A DNA stretch of 64,000 bases from Sphingobacteriaceae bacterium (lineage in GTDB: Bacteria > Bacteroidota > Bacteroidia > Sphingobacteriales > Sphingobacteriaceae), in assembly GCA_029266635.1 (NCBI GenBank), contig JAQSWM010000006.1, positions 62,001 to 126,000 of the forward strand. The letters are read 5' to 3'. Every line of letters starts with the position of its first letter. Within the stretch, counting starts at the first letter, position 1. This document shows, piece after piece, positions 63,930 through 64,000 of the stretch. The notes beneath the pieces are model-generated. The model was not told the DNA's origin, searched no databases, and saw only the letters and a list, made by a program, of their open reading frames with translations. A program made the position numbers and the translations under genes.

Positions 63930-64000
63930 ATGGATATTAAGCAAATTCAGGAACTCATCAAATTCGTTTATAAATCTGGCGTAAACGAAGTTTCTATTGA
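63930..64000 (+). CDS. accB: Acetyl-CoA carboxylase biotin carboxyl carrier protein (partial, 5' end)
   Basis: The ATG at 63930 opens MDIKQIQELIKFVYKSGVNE, the N-terminal leader helix of BCCP, and runs off the right edge. The biotin-binding domain is outside the window. The position after plsX-fabH and the next-expected accC fit the usual fatty-acid cluster of this phylum. AccB carries biotin for malonyl-CoA formation. Confidence 0.85.
   Translation, partial: MDIKQIQELIKFVYKSGVNEVSI

Noticed and set aside
1-64000. tRNA genes, CRISPR arrays, insertion sequences or prophage
   Set aside because: Reading for tRNA-like T-loops, regularly spaced repeats, transposase motifs and phage genes gave nothing convincing. 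A dedicated tRNA and repeat search would be needed to be sure.

Overview
This 64 kb stretch reads as chromosomal DNA of a Bacteroidetes bacterium, most likely a member of the Sphingobacteriaceae (Pedobacter/Mucilaginibacter-like). That placement is inference from several signs: a SusC/SusD pair heading a polysaccharide utilisation locus, recurrent TAnnTTTG -7 promoter boxes, few Shine-Dalgarno sequences, TTG starts, and lipoproteins with short N-terminal lipoboxes. No rRNA, tRNA, CRISPR array, insertion sequence or phage gene was recognised. No gap between genes exceeds about 300 bp.

Layout. 1-3.5 kb: a TauE/SafE permease cut by the window edge, a small unknown protein, a membrane hybrid histidine kinase and a 55-aa protein. 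3.6-5.2 kb: OsmC and O-succinylhomoserine sulfhydrylase in an overlapping pair. 5.3-7.0 kb: a small defence/toxin-antitoxin patch with a broken TIR-domain gene and an RHH/PIN module. 7.0-9.1 kb: a VOC protein, a nucleotide pyrophosphatase-like exported enzyme and a small membrane protein. 9.1-17.9 kb: a DNA-repair block with two complete uvrA genes flanking an ECF sigma factor, a small acidic protein, nth and recA. 18-32 kb: housekeeping genes (lytic transglycosylase, RluB-type pseudouridine synthase with a long disordered tail, lactonase, ComF, a lone receiver domain behind scpA-glyA, dxs, prolyl oligopeptidase, lpxH).

31.8-45.6 kb is the main metabolic island, a compact pectin utilisation locus. 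A LacI-type regulator is divergent from susC, susD, a beta-helix/FnIII lipoprotein, a PL1 pectate lyase, a CE12 acetylesterase, two tandem CE8 pectin methylesterases and a GH43 enzyme. A perfect 14-bp palindrome sits between lacI and susC. The enzyme genes overlap by 1-4 nt or are a few nt apart, so they should be translationally coupled. Together they would bind and import pectin fragments, strip methyl and acetyl esters, and cut the backbone and side chains.

45.6-64 kb: a MazG-like pyrophosphohydrolase, a ParE-type toxin-antitoxin pair, comB-gcvT, a glycosyltransferase, rnhB, a PP2C phosphatase, an orphan peptide-type ABC permease, a GT2/flippase-like pair, DUF72, ruvC, a HIT protein, greA, a hydroxyacid dehydrogenase, a two-gene nucleotidyltransferase module, rsmA, pdxA, and the conserved yceD-rpmF-plsX-fabH-accB fatty-acid/ribosome cluster running off the right edge.

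I do not see a multi-gene system that I can call new with confidence. The best leads are the TIR gene with an in-frame stop just after the domain, the 61-aa/nucleotidyltransferase pair, the small protein behind the ECF sigma factor, and the LacI-controlled pectin locus with its unusual binding lipoprotein.
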